The position numbers and the translations under genes are program-made. A stretch of DNA of 64,000 nt from Arthrobacter sp. PM3 (GTDB lineage: Bacteria > Actinomycetota > Actinomycetes > Actinomycetales > Micrococcaceae). Where the stretch lies: contig NZ_CP022314.1 in NCBI RefSeq assembly GCF_003352915.1, positions 2,423,623-2,487,622 on the forward strand, given 5' to 3'. The notes under the pieces are model-generated. The model was given only the letters and a program-made list of their open reading frames with translations, made no database searches and was not told where the DNA came from. This document shows, piece after piece, positions 41,820-50,604 of the stretch (the first letter of the stretch is position 1; each line of letters starts with the position of its first letter).

Positions 41820-41931
41820 CCTGGTGCGGGAGCCCGGGGGAGGGCATGCCCCATGCGCAGGGCCAAGATTGAGCATGCTCCTTGGTGCGGGAGCCCGGGG
41901 GAGGGCATGCCCCATGCGCAGGGCCAAGATT
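41810..41931 (+). repeat. 61-bp tandem duplication within repeat locus 2
   Basis: Two units, 41810-41870 and 41871-41931, nearly identical (one C/T difference after the decamer). Each unit carries two decamers, GAGCATGCTC and GGGCATGCCC. A truncated third unit follows at 41932. Confidence 0.8.
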
Positions 41932-42058
41932 GAGCATGCTCCTTGGTGCGGGAGCCAAGATTGAGCATGCTCCCTGGTGCGAGAGCCTTGGCATGCGCAT
42001 GTCCCAAACACGGGGCCAAAAATGAGCATGTCCCCCGGGCAGGGGAGGGCGGGCTGGA

Positions 42059-45000
42059 TCAGGCGCCCACTGACCTCTGGCACAGGCCGATGAACCGGCC
42101 GAGCTGCTCCAGGCCCTCGGGGTGGGTGGGCAGGTAGTTGGTCAGTTCCGGGGCCCGGACAATGACGGCGCGCCACTGCCCGCGGGAGACGGCCACGTTG
42201 ATGCGGTTGGTCGAGAGCAGGAACTCCATGCCCCGGGGGGCTTCCGCCACCGCCGAGCACGCCATGGACACGACCACGACGGCAGCCTCCTGGCCCTGGA
42301 ACTTGTCCACGGTTCCCACCCGCACGTCCGGCAGCCCGGCCGCGTCCAGGGCCTCGCGGATCAGGTTGACCTGCGCGTTGTAGGCCGCCACGACGAGGAC
42401 ATCGGTTTCGGCCAGGGGCCGCGTCCCGTCCTCCGTGTGCCAGCCCAGCCCCAGATGCCGCAGCACCTGGCGGACCACCTCCTCGGCTTCCTCGGGCGAG
42501 GACGTGACGTTGCCGCTGTGCTCGACCATCACGGTTTCGATGCCGGCCGGAACCCCGTCCAGGTGCCGGGCGTCGGCCGCCGGCGCCGACTCCAGCCGCC
42601 CCTCGTAGGAGAGTTCGGACACGGCCCGGCACAACGGTGACGCCATCCGCCACGAGTCGGCAAGGAAGTAGCCGAGCTCGGGCGGCAGGGTGGGGTGGCC
42701 GGCGGATATCCAGCCGAGCGCTGATTCGTCGACAGGTTCGGGGTGCGAGCCCTGGCTGACCTGGGGCAGCTGCTGCGGGTCGCCCAGCAGCAGGAGCCGG
42801 CTGCCGGCTTGCGCCACGGCGAGGGTGTTGGCCAGCGAGAACTGGCCGGCCTCGTCTATCACCAGCAAATCGAGCGATCCGCGCGGCACGGTGGACCCGG
42901 TCATTGTCCACGCGGTGCCGCCGATCAGGGCACCGCCCGCGGACTCCAGCAGCCGGGCCACATCCTGTCCGGAACGCTGGGTCCAGGGCAGCGGCTCCCG
43001 GTGCTTCACATCTTTCGCGACCAGGGCGGGGTCGACGCCGGCCTTGCCCACCGCGGTCCGCAGCAGGTTTTCGACGACGGCATGGGACTGGCCGACGACG
43101 CCGACCTTCCAGCCGCGGGCGACCAGACGGGCGATCACGTGCGAGCCGACATGGGTCTTGCCCGTCCCCGGCGGCCCCTGCACGGCGAGGTACGAATGAT
43201 CCAGGGCCCCGACAGCCTCCGTGATGGCTTCAATAAAGCGTTCCGGACCGTTCCCCGGCACCGGCAGTTGCCCTCCCGAGACGAGCCTGGGCGGGACCCG
43301 GCGCACGAGGTCCACGGCCGGATGCTTCCGGAACCGGCACCCGGCGGACGCCGGAGCGCGCAAACCGGCCGCGACGTCCTCGGCCAGCGCCGCCAGGGCA
43401 TCCTCCAGGTTCCCCGTGGGGATGGGCTGGTCCTCGGTCAGCGCCATGGGCAGCTGCGGGTACGGCCCGATGTTCTTCTTGAGCTTGTCCCGGATGATGA
43501 CGGTGTCCCGGCCGTCTTCCTCGCCAAGCTCCAGGACCTCAGTGCCGAACCAGCCGTTCCGGCCGGTGCGGTTGACGCCGGTGCCTTCAAGCCCGGCCGG
43601 AAGCGGGGGGTCGTACATGCGGAACCAGGTGCTGCCCTCCCGCAGGTCCGAGCCCGGGGTCACGGTGCCGGTCAGCTTCACCCGACGCTCGGGCAGCTTG
43701 GCTCCGTCTTTCCACCAGTCCTCGAGCGCCACAGCGTCCTCAACCAGGAAGACGTTCCGGTCCTGGGGATGGCGGGTGTCCGGTCCGTTCTCGCACCGGT
43801 CAAAGTGAGACCACCAAAACGCCTTGCGCTCGCGGCGGTGGTAGCTCACGGCGGCCGCGAGGATGGCGACCGCCTTCCGGTCGTCCTCCGTCAGCCCGGC
43901 ATCGGGCTCAAGGAACCGGGCGAGGGACAGCTCCGCCGGTCCCAGCTCAGCGTCCGTCCCGCCCCGGCCGGGGGAAGCGCCGTCGGCCCCGGGCGCAGCC
44001 GGCGCGTCAAGCTGGCCGATCCCGCGGTCCCGCGCCAGACCCAGAAGCCAGTTCCGCAGCTCCAGCGTGGACAGACAGTCGTATTCGTTGTAGTCGGAGA
44101 TTCCGGCGAGGATGCGGGCCGCGTCGTCATGCCGTTCAGCGTCCCGTGCGTCGCAATACTGGGCGTAGGCAACCACGGAGGCCCCGGCGTCCTTGACGTC
44201 CCCGGAGCGCAGGCGGGTGCCCATGTAGAGCGGTTCGAGCTTTTTGATGCTGTAAGAGTTCTCGGAAATCCGGATGCTGTTCCGGACGGTCTGGTACAGG
44301 TCCACCAGAAGCCCCTCACGCAGCCAGCGGTCCACGGTGTCCTCACCGGCAACATGCATCACGGAGAGTTTGCGCAGGGCGGTTTTCTCGTAGGCGGCGT
44401 AGTGGTAGACGTGCATGTCCGGATACCGCGCCCGGCGCTGCTCCACATAGTCCAGGAAGTCCAGGAACGCCTGCTTCTCGGCCTCCCGGCTGTGCGCCCA
44501 GAACGGTTTGAACACGCCGGGGGCGCCGGGCCGGACCGGAGCCTCGACCACGCCGAAGAGGTACTCGAGCCCCCACACCCCGGTGCCGCGGTCCTGCCAC
44601 AGGGGATCGCCCTCGAAGTCGAAGAAGATGTCGCCCGCGCTGGGCGGCGGGAGCTCGGCCAGGGTGTTCCCCGGGGCCACCCGGTAGCGGATGCTGTGCT
44701 CCTCGCCGTCCTTGACGTACCGGACTTCCCCGTCGGCGGCGCCAACGCCGCTTTGCATCCGGGCCTGCTCCTGCAGGCGCAGCAGTGCGCTGTTCGCCCC
44801 GGTCAGCCGGGCCTCGGCAAGCTCCTTGACCGTAAAGATCTTCTGTTCGTGCAGCTTCTTGCGCTGCGCCGAGTTCATCCGGGCCACGAGCAGGAGGTCG
44901 TCGGTGGATTGGACCATCTCTTGGCAGTAATCGCAGCGGCCGCAGGCGGTGAGCCCCGGCGCACCCCAACCCACCGGCGCCGGCTGTGCCCTATGCGCCG

Positions 45001-45670
45001 CGGTCAGGGCCAGGAAGCGGTCGCGGCGCTCACGGAACACCGGCAGGATTTCGGCCAGGCTGTGGCGGCTGCGGACGTAGCCGTAGCCGCCGCCGTCAAG
45101 GGCTTCCGTGGCGCCGAGGACCAGGGTGACTTCCCGGTCCGGGGTGATCCCGGCCTTCAGCAGCTGGTCGCCGTACGCGGCGAGCTGCAGCAGGGCCGTC
45201 ACCTTGGCGTGCCGGGCCAGCTTGGAGTCGAACACGGCGTAGGCGCCGCCGGGCCGGCGGACCAGGAAATCGGAGCGGCCGTGGAACCGGCCGTCAAAAA
45301 AGGCGGCCTGGAAGACGACGTCGGCACCCGCCCGCAGTGCCCCGATCGACTCGTGATGTTTGGCCAGCAGCGTGGCGCGGTCCATGGCTGAGGCCGGAAC
45401 GACGTCGTACACGCCGCGTCCCGTTTCCGGATCCCAGTGGCCGAACTCTTCGACGAACCCGGCCAGGACGTTGTGCTCGTGGACGTCCCCCAAAGCTGAG
45501 GCGCGGACCAGCATTTCGTCGTCCTCGAAACCGGCTTTGGGGGAGCGGCCCAGCTTCTCGTCGAGTTTGCGCAGCAGTTGGTACTCGCAGCCCGCGGCCA
45601 CCACAAGGTCACTCGCGGAGTAGACGAGGTCCGGTGCTGCCCCCGGTACAACAGGATCAAGTAAAAACAC
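42059..45670 (-). CDS. TM0106-family RecB-like nuclease fused to SF1 (DNA2-like) helicase
   Basis: A 1203-residue protein. The N-terminal part is a RecB-type nuclease (HGRSDFLVRR, about 130; YAVFDSKLARHAKVTALLQL, about 143-162) with a Cys cluster CGRCDYC near 245. A RNase H-like YprB segment follows (DIFFDFEGDPLWQDRG, about 345). The C-terminal 400 residues are an SF1 helicase: GPPGTGKTH (832), LLVIDEAGQFSLANTLAVAQ (about 935), GDPQQLPQVSQGSH, and VGTVDKFQGQEAAVVVVSMA near the end. It probably processes DNA or RNA-DNA ends. Known fusions of this type are widespread and uncharacterised. The GTG start has AAGGGGG 4 nt upstream. It stands alone and ends at repeat locus 2. Confidence 0.85.
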   Translation of the reverse strand: MFLLDPVVPGAAPDLVYSASDLVVAAGCEYQLLRKLDEKLGRSPKAGFEDDEMLVRASALGDVHEHNVLAGFVEEFGHWDPETGRGVYDVVPASAMDRATLLAKHHESIGALRAGADVVFQAAFFDGRFHGRSDFLVRRPGGAYAVFDSKLARHAKVTALLQLAAYGDQLLKAGITPDREVTLVLGATEALDGGGYGYVRSRHSLAEILPVFRERRDRFLALTAAHRAQPAPVGWGAPGLTACGRCDYCQEMVQSTDDLLLVARMNSAQRKKLHEQKIFTVKELAEARLTGANSALLRLQEQARMQSGVGAADGEVRYVKDGEEHSIRYRVAPGNTLAELPPPSAGDIFFDFEGDPLWQDRGTGVWGLEYLFGVVEAPVRPGAPGVFKPFWAHSREAEKQAFLDFLDYVEQRRARYPDMHVYHYAAYEKTALRKLSVMHVAGEDTVDRWLREGLLVDLYQTVRNSIRISENSYSIKKLEPLYMGTRLRSGDVKDAGASVVAYAQYCDARDAERHDDAARILAGISDYNEYDCLSTLELRNWLLGLARDRGIGQLDAPAAPGADGASPGRGGTDAELGPAELSLARFLEPDAGLTEDDRKAVAILAAAVSYHRRERKAFWWSHFDRCENGPDTRHPQDRNVFLVEDAVALEDWWKDGAKLPERRVKLTGTVTPGSDLREGSTWFRMYDPPLPAGLEGTGVNRTGRNGWFGTEVLELGEEDGRDTVIIRDKLKKNIGPYPQLPMALTEDQPIPTGNLEDALAALAEDVAAGLRAPASAGCRFRKHPAVDLVRRVPPRLVSGGQLPVPGNGPERFIEAITEAVGALDHSYLAVQGPPGTGKTHVGSHVIARLVARGWKVGVVGQSHAVVENLLRTAVGKAGVDPALVAKDVKHREPLPWTQRSGQDVARLLESAGGALIGGTAWTMTGSTVPRGSLDLLVIDEAGQFSLANTLAVAQAGSRLLLLGDPQQLPQVSQGSHPEPVDESALGWISAGHPTLPPELGYFLADSWRMASPLCRAVSELSYEGRLESAPAADARHLDGVPAGIETVMVEHSGNVTSSPEEAEEVVRQVLRHLGLGWHTEDGTRPLAETDVLVVAAYNAQVNLIREALDAAGLPDVRVGTVDKFQGQEAAVVVVSMACSAVAEAPRGMEFLLSTNRINVAVSRGQWRAVIVRAPELTNYLPTHPEGLEQLGRFIGLCQRSVGA

Positions 45671-45777
45671 TGTGCCCCCTTCTGCTGTTCAAGTTATCAA
45701 AGCCCTCCGACAATCAGGCCGGACCCCGTCAATCTGCCCCTAGTGCCTGCCACGGGATCGGGGTAGGGTCTGAGCCC

Positions 45778-46383
45778 ATGACTGAACAGCAGCCCTTTGA
45801 GCTGGTCCGCCGCTACGCGCACTTCGAGCTGCGCCGCTACCCCGCATATGTGGTGGCCGAAATCCGGGTTAACGCGACCTTTGACAAGGCCGGCAACGCC
45901 GCCTTCCGGCCCCTGTTCAACTACATCAGCGGCAGCAACACCGCAGGGCAGAAGCTGGCCATGACGGCCCCGGTCATTCAGGAAACCGGGGGTCCGGAGA
46001 AGATCGCGATGACCGCCCCGGTGCTCCAGAGCGGTCCGCTGCCCGGACGCGGGCAGCCCGCCGATTTTGCGGTTGCCTTTGTGCTCCCGGCGGGGATGAC
46101 GGCGGAAACGGCCCCCGTTCCGTCGGACTCCGAGGTCAGGATCCGGGCCGTGCCCGGGTCGCTGGCCGCTGCCCTCCGGTTCTCGGGCAGCGGATCGGAA
46201 GCCGCCTTTGAAGAGCACACCACCGGCCTCCAGGCGGCACTGGTACTGGCTGGGCTCACCCCGGTGGGCCCGCCGCGGTTCGCCCGCTTCGATCCGCCGT
46301 TCAAGCCATGGTTCCTGCGCCACAACGAGGTTGTCCAGGACGTCCGGGAACCCGAGGCGGCCCCGGGCGAACCCGGCCGCTGA
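45778..46383 (+). CDS. SOUL-family heme-binding protein
   Basis: A 201-residue SOUL/HBP protein: FELRRYPAYVVAEIRVNATF and KLAMTAPVIQ...KIAMTAPVLQ are the repeated family motifs, and FKPWFLRHNEVVQDV ends the fold. Proteins of this family bind heme or other hydrophobic ligands; their bacterial role is unclear. The ATG is chosen by homology-like sequence; TAGGGT lies 8 nt upstream, so it may be nearly leaderless. The tex gene follows 24 bp later on the same strand. Confidence 0.85.
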   Translation: MTEQQPFELVRRYAHFELRRYPAYVVAEIRVNATFDKAGNAAFRPLFNYISGSNTAGQKLAMTAPVIQETGGPEKIAMTAPVLQSGPLPGRGQPADFAVAFVLPAGMTAETAPVPSDSEVRIRAVPGSLAAALRFSGSGSEAAFEEHTTGLQAALVLAGLTPVGPPRFARFDPPFKPWFLRHNEVVQDVREPEAAPGEPGR

Positions 46384-46407
46384 CCCGGGTAAGGCAAAAT
46401 AGGCTGG

Positions 46408-48846
46408 GTGACCCAACTCCCGCAGCGCCCCGCCTCACCCGCCGCCAGCCCGTCGCCGACGACCGCCGGCCCGTCGCCGAAAACACAGCCCCAGGAACCG
46501 GGCGGCGCGGCCCGGATTGCCGCCCAGATCGCCGACGAACTCGGGGTGCAGGCCTGGCAGGTCAAGGCCGCCGTCGAGCTGCTCGACGCCGGCTCCACCG
46601 TGCCGTTCATCGCCCGGTACCGCAAGGAAGCCACCGGGACGCTCGATGACACCCAGCTGCGCGACCTCGAAGAGCGGCTGCGGTACCTCCGCGAACTCGA
46701 GGACCGCCGCCGGACCATCCTCGAGGCGATCGCCGCCCAGGGTGCGCTGACCCCGGAACTGCAGGCCGCCGTCGTCGGCGCCGACACGAAGTCCCGGCTC
46801 GAGGACATCTACCTGCCGTTCAAGACCAAGCGGCGCACCAAGGCGCAGATCGCCCGCGAGGCCGGGCTCGAACCGCTTGCCGATGCATTGCTGAAGCGCC
46901 CTGAGCTGGACCCGGACCGCGAAGCCGCCAAGTACCTCAACGCCGAACACGCGATCGGGGACGCTGCCGCGGCGCTCGCCGGTGCCCGCTCCATCCTGGT
47001 CGAGCGCGTCGCGCAGGATCCGGACCTGGCGGAGACGCTGCGCGAGCGGCTGTGGACGCAGGGCCGGATGGTGTCCCGGGTCAGGAAGGGCAAGGAGGCC
47101 GAGGGGCAGAAGTTCAAGGACTACTTCGAGTTCTCCCAGCAGCCCTCCGGGATGCCCTCGCACCGCGTCCTGGCGCTGCTGCGCGGCGAGAAGGACGGCG
47201 TGCTGGAGCTGGATCTCGCCGAAGCTGCACCGGACGACGACGCCGCCCTCACCGCCGCGCGCGGCCGGTACGAAGCCGCCGTGGCCAGGTTCCTCGGCGT
47301 CGCCGACCGCGGCCGGCCCGCCGACGCCTGGCTCCTGCAGACCGCGCAGCAGGCGTGGCGCTCCCGCGTCCTGGCCCGGCTGACGGCAGACCTCCGCAGC
47401 CGGATGTTCGCCGCCGCCGAGGACGAGGCCGTCCGCGTCTTTGCGGCCAACCTGCGCGACGTGCTGCTCGCCGCGCCGGCCGGAAACCGCGCCACCCTGG
47501 GCCTGGACCCGGGACTGCGGACCGGCGTGAAGGTCGCCGTGGTCGACGGCACCGGCAAAGTGGTGGCCACCGATACGATCTACCCGCACGCCCCGGCCCG
47601 CAAATGGGACGAGGCTCTGCGGACCCTCGCGGGCCTGGCCACCAAGCACGGCGTTGAACTCGTCGCGATCGGCAACGGCACGGCGTCGCGGGAGACGGAC
47701 AAGCTGGCCGGGGACCTGATCAAGCAACTCGCGTCCGGCACAGGAACCAAGCCGCAGAAGATCGTGGTGTCCGAGGCCGGGGCGTCCGTGTATTCGGCGT
47801 CGGCCCTCGCCGCGGCCGAGCTGCCGGGCATGGACGTGTCCCTGCGCGGCGCCGTGTCGATCGCCCGGCGCCTGCAGGACCCGCTCGCGGAGCTGGTGAA
47901 GATCGAGCCGAAGTCGATCGGCGTCGGGCAGTACCAGCACGACGTCACCGCCGCGAAGCTGGACCGGAGCCTGGACGCCGTCGTCGAGGACTGCGTGAAC
48001 GCGGTGGGCGTCGACGTCAACACGGCCTCGCCGGCGCTGCTGAGCCGGGTGGCCGGCGTCGGGCCGCTGCTGAGCGAAAACATCGTGGCCTACCGCAACG
48101 AGCACGGCCCCTTCGCCAAGCGCAGCGACCTGAAGAAAGTCCCGCGGCTGGGCGCCAAGGCGTTCGAACAGTGCGCCGGCTTCCTGCGGATCACCGGGGG
48201 CGCGGAGCCGCTGGACGCCTCCAGCGTGCACCCGGAGGCCTACCCGGTGGCCCGGAAGATCAAGGCCGCCGCGAAGACCGGCCCGGTGTCGGCGCTGAAC
48301 CCGCAGGACTTCGTGGACGGCTCCTTCGGCCTGCCCACGGTCCGGGACATCATCGCCGAGCTCGAGAAGCCCGGCCGGGACCCGCGCCCGGCCTTCGCCG
48401 CCGCCGCGTTCTCCGAAGGCATCGAGAAGATCTCGGACCTGCGCCCCGGCATGGTGCTGGAGGGAACGGTGACCAACGTCGCGGCGTTCGGCGCGTTCGT
48501 GGACATCGGCGTGCACCAGGACGGGCTGGTACACGTCTCCGCGCTCGCCAACCGGTTCGTCGCCGATCCCCGCGAGGTGGTGAAATCCGGCCAGGTGGTC
48601 CGGGTCAAGGTGCTCGACGCCGATCCCGAGCGGAAGCGCATCTCCCTCACGCTCAGGCTCGACGACGAACCGGCCCCTTCCGGGGGCGGCGCACCGTCGC
48701 GGGGTCAGCAGTCCGGGGAAGGCGCACCGCCGACCCGGGGCCGCCAGGGCCGGCCGCAACGCCAGCCCTCCCAGCCGAAGCCCGCGGCGTCGCCCGCCAA
48801 CACCGCGATGGCCGAGGCCCTGCGGAAGGCGGGCCTCGGCAAATAG
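46408..48846 (+). CDS. tex: Tex family RNA-binding transcription accessory protein
   Basis: An 812-residue Tex protein. Order of parts: N-terminal helical region (STVPFIARYRKEATGTLDD, about 62-80), YqgF/RuvC-like domain (ATLGLDPGLRTGVKVAVVDG, about 364), helix-hairpin-helix repeats (VDVNTASPALLSRVAGVGPL, then KRSDLKKVPRLGAKAFEQC), and an S1 RNA-binding domain (about 680-755; TVTNVAAFGAFVDIGVHQDG). A basic Pro/Arg/Gln-rich tail of about 50 residues follows. Tex associates with RNA and the transcription machinery. The GTG start follows AGGCTGG. It is a housekeeping gene. Confidence 0.94.
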   Translation: MTQLPQRPASPAASPSPTTAGPSPKTQPQEPGGAARIAAQIADELGVQAWQVKAAVELLDAGSTVPFIARYRKEATGTLDDTQLRDLEERLRYLRELEDRRRTILEAIAAQGALTPELQAAVVGADTKSRLEDIYLPFKTKRRTKAQIAREAGLEPLADALLKRPELDPDREAAKYLNAEHAIGDAAAALAGARSILVERVAQDPDLAETLRERLWTQGRMVSRVRKGKEAEGQKFKDYFEFSQQPSGMPSHRVLALLRGEKDGVLELDLAEAAPDDDAALTAARGRYEAAVARFLGVADRGRPADAWLLQTAQQAWRSRVLARLTADLRSRMFAAAEDEAVRVFAANLRDVLLAAPAGNRATLGLDPGLRTGVKVAVVDGTGKVVATDTIYPHAPARKWDEALRTLAGLATKHGVELVAIGNGTASRETDKLAGDLIKQLASGTGTKPQKIVVSEAGASVYSASALAAAELPGMDVSLRGAVSIARRLQDPLAELVKIEPKSIGVGQYQHDVTAAKLDRSLDAVVEDCVNAVGVDVNTASPALLSRVAGVGPLLSENIVAYRNEHGPFAKRSDLKKVPRLGAKAFEQCAGFLRITGGAEPLDASSVHPEAYPVARKIKAAAKTGPVSALNPQDFVDGSFGLPTVRDIIAELEKPGRDPRPAFAAAAFSEGIEKISDLRPGMVLEGTVTNVAAFGAFVDIGVHQDGLVHVSALANRFVADPREVVKSGQVVRVKVLDADPERKRISLTLRLDDEPAPSGGGAPSRGQQSGEGAPPTRGRQGRPQRQPSQPKPAASPANTAMAEALRKAGLGK

Positions 48847-49049
48847 CCCGCCCCCGCGCCCGCCGCTGAAGCCGGTGGACCTACCGCTTATCGCGCCCTG
48901 ACTACCGCTCGCCGCAAAACTAGTACGTTTGCTGATCATGTGCACCATGATTGCCGGAGGCAACGGACCGGAGAACGGCCGTGCGCCGCACTGTGCCGAA
49001 AACAAACGGTGCCGGACACCGACGTCGCTGACGAGCAAGGGGAACACTT

Positions 49050-50444
49050 ATGGGCTGGCTGGACCGCGAACGCACCATCGCCCCGCCGGGGTTCAACCGG
49101 TGGCTCGTGCCGCCCGCTGCGCTCGCCGTGCACCTGTGCATCGGCCAGGCGTACGCGACGAGCGTCTACAAGACCGCGCTGGTGAAGCACTTCGGGGCCA
49201 GCCTGACCGAGATCGGCGTGATCTTCTCGATCGCGATCGTGATGCTGGGCCTCTCCGCCGCCGTCATGGGCACCTGGGTGGACCGGAACGGGCCGCGCAA
49301 GGCGATGTTCACGTCGGCCGTGTTCTGGGCCAGCGGTTTCCTGATCGGATCCCTGGGCATTTTCACGCACCAGCTCTGGCTCGTGTATCTCGGCTACGGC
49401 GTGGTGGGCGGCGTCGGCCTGGGGATCGGCTACATCTCGCCGGTGTCCACCCTGATCAAATGGTTCCCCGACCGGCCCGGGCTGGCCACCGGCATGGCCA
49501 TCATGGGATTCGGCGGCGGCGCGCTGATCGCCAGTCCCGTCTCGACGGCACTGCTGAAAATGTACGATCCCGGCTCCGGTGCGACGGGCTGGGTGGCCAG
49601 CGGCGATGCCGTCGGCAAGCTCTTCCTGACTCTCGCCGTCGTCTATCTGGCCTACATGATGTTCGGCGCGTTCACCATCAAGGTGCCGGCCGAGGGCTGG
49701 AAGCCGGCGGGCTTCGACCCCGCCACGGTCAAGGCGTCCAAGCTGGTCACCACGGACAACGTCTCGGCGAGGAATGCGGTCAGGACCCGACAGTTCTGGC
49801 TGGTCTGGATCGCCCTGTTCTGCAACGTCACGGCCGGCATCGGCATCCTGGAACAGGCCGCCCCGATGATCCAGGACTTCTTCCGCAAGTCCGACGGCGC
49901 GTCCCTGGTCAGTGCCGTCGTCGCCGCCGGATTCGTGGGGCTGCTCTCCATCGGCAACATGGCCGGGCGCTTCGCCTGGTCCGCGACGTCCGACGTGACC
50001 GGCCGCAAGCGCATCTACATGTTGTACCTCGGCGGCGGCGCCGTGCTCTACACCGTGCTCGCGCTCGCCGGGTCCTCCACCACGTTCCTCTACGTGGCGC
50101 TGGCGTTCCTGATCATCTCCTTCTACGGCGGCGGCTTCGCGACGGCGCCGGCGTACCTGCGGGACCTGTTCGGGACCTTCCAGGTCGGCGCCATCCACGG
50201 CCGGCTGCTGACCGCCTGGTCCGCCGCCGGCGTCGCCGGGCCGCTGATCGTCAACGCCTTCCTGGACGCCCAGGGCAAGCCCGGCCAGCTCAACGCCGCG
50301 TCCTACCAGCCGGCCCTGCTGACCATGGTGGCGCTGCTGGTGGTCGGCTTCGCGGCCAACCTGCTGGTCAAGCCGGTCGACGCACGATTCCACGAACCAC
50401 GCCCCGGCCGCGAGCGGTCGGCCGAACCTGCCCTGGAGGCCTGA
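49050..50444 (+). CDS. OFA-family MFS transporter (oxalate/formate antiporter-like)
   Basis: A 464-residue, 12-helix transporter. GIGYISPVSTLIKWFPDRPG followed by LATGMAIMGFGGGALIASP is the OFA signature (RhlB/OxlT type, SLC16-like), and the first loop has TWVDRNGPRKAMF. It should carry a small monocarboxylate or dicarboxylate. AAGGGG precedes the ATG. One base after the stop begins a 47-residue one-helix protein, then gamma-glutamyltransferase, so the three form an operon. The 200 bp before it contain no other feature I can support. Confidence 0.87.
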   Translation: MGWLDRERTIAPPGFNRWLVPPAALAVHLCIGQAYATSVYKTALVKHFGASLTEIGVIFSIAIVMLGLSAAVMGTWVDRNGPRKAMFTSAVFWASGFLIGSLGIFTHQLWLVYLGYGVVGGVGLGIGYISPVSTLIKWFPDRPGLATGMAIMGFGGGALIASPVSTALLKMYDPGSGATGWVASGDAVGKLFLTLAVVYLAYMMFGAFTIKVPAEGWKPAGFDPATVKASKLVTTDNVSARNAVRTRQFWLVWIALFCNVTAGIGILEQAAPMIQDFFRKSDGASLVSAVVAAGFVGLLSIGNMAGRFAWSATSDVTGRKRIYMLYLGGGAVLYTVLALAGSSTTFLYVALAFLIISFYGGGFATAPAYLRDLFGTFQVGAIHGRLLTAWSAAGVAGPLIVNAFLDAQGKPGQLNAASYQPALLTMVALLVVGFAANLLVKPVDARFHEPRPGRERSAEPALEA

Positions 50445-50445
50445 G

Positions 50446-50589
50446 ATGAGCACTGCACACACGCCCGGCGCGCAGCCGCCGGTCACAGCGTCCACCGGCA
50501 AACTGGCGGTGGCCTGGGCCCTGGTCGGGGTGCCGCTGGCCTACGGGGTGTACGAAACCCTGACCCGCGTGGCGGCGCTGTTCGGCTGA
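50446..50589 (+). CDS. MFS transporter small subunit (47 residues, one TM)
   Basis: A 47-residue protein: a polar start (MSTAHTPGAQPPVTASTGK) and one helix (LAVAWALVGVPLAYGVYETL), ending RVAALFG. Small subunits of this type are regularly annotated directly after OFA-family transporters in actinobacteria. The ATG lies 1 bp after the transporter stop, and the ribosome site (GGAGG) is within the end of that gene, so both are coupled. Confidence 0.8.
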   Translation: MSTAHTPGAQPPVTASTGKLAVAWALVGVPLAYGVYETLTRVAALFG

Positions 50590-50604
50590 TCTGGGACCTT
50601 CTCC

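Larger units (their letters stand above)
41595..42033. repeat. Repeat locus 2: array of RRRCATGYYY decamers between convergent genes
   Basis: Gene-free stretch 41581-42058. Decamers start at 41595, 41664, 41741, 41810, 41842, 41871, 41903, 41932, 41963, 41995 (variant GCGCATGTCC) and 42024. The parts and orientation are those of locus 1: two 79-bp elements first, then an array with 29-32 bp steps. The sequences between decamers differ from locus 1 (for example CTTGGTGCGGGAGCCCGG) but are alike within this locus. Confidence 0.85.

Noticed and set aside
41603..42019. Open frames through repeat locus 2 encoding repeated GACSILAL-like peptides
   Set aside because: Same reason: repeat DNA without stop codons, not genes.
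42743..45391. 882-codon open frame opposite the nuclease-helicase gene
   Set aside because: Antisense shadow of a clearly recognisable protein, with shadow-like Arg/Gly/Pro composition.
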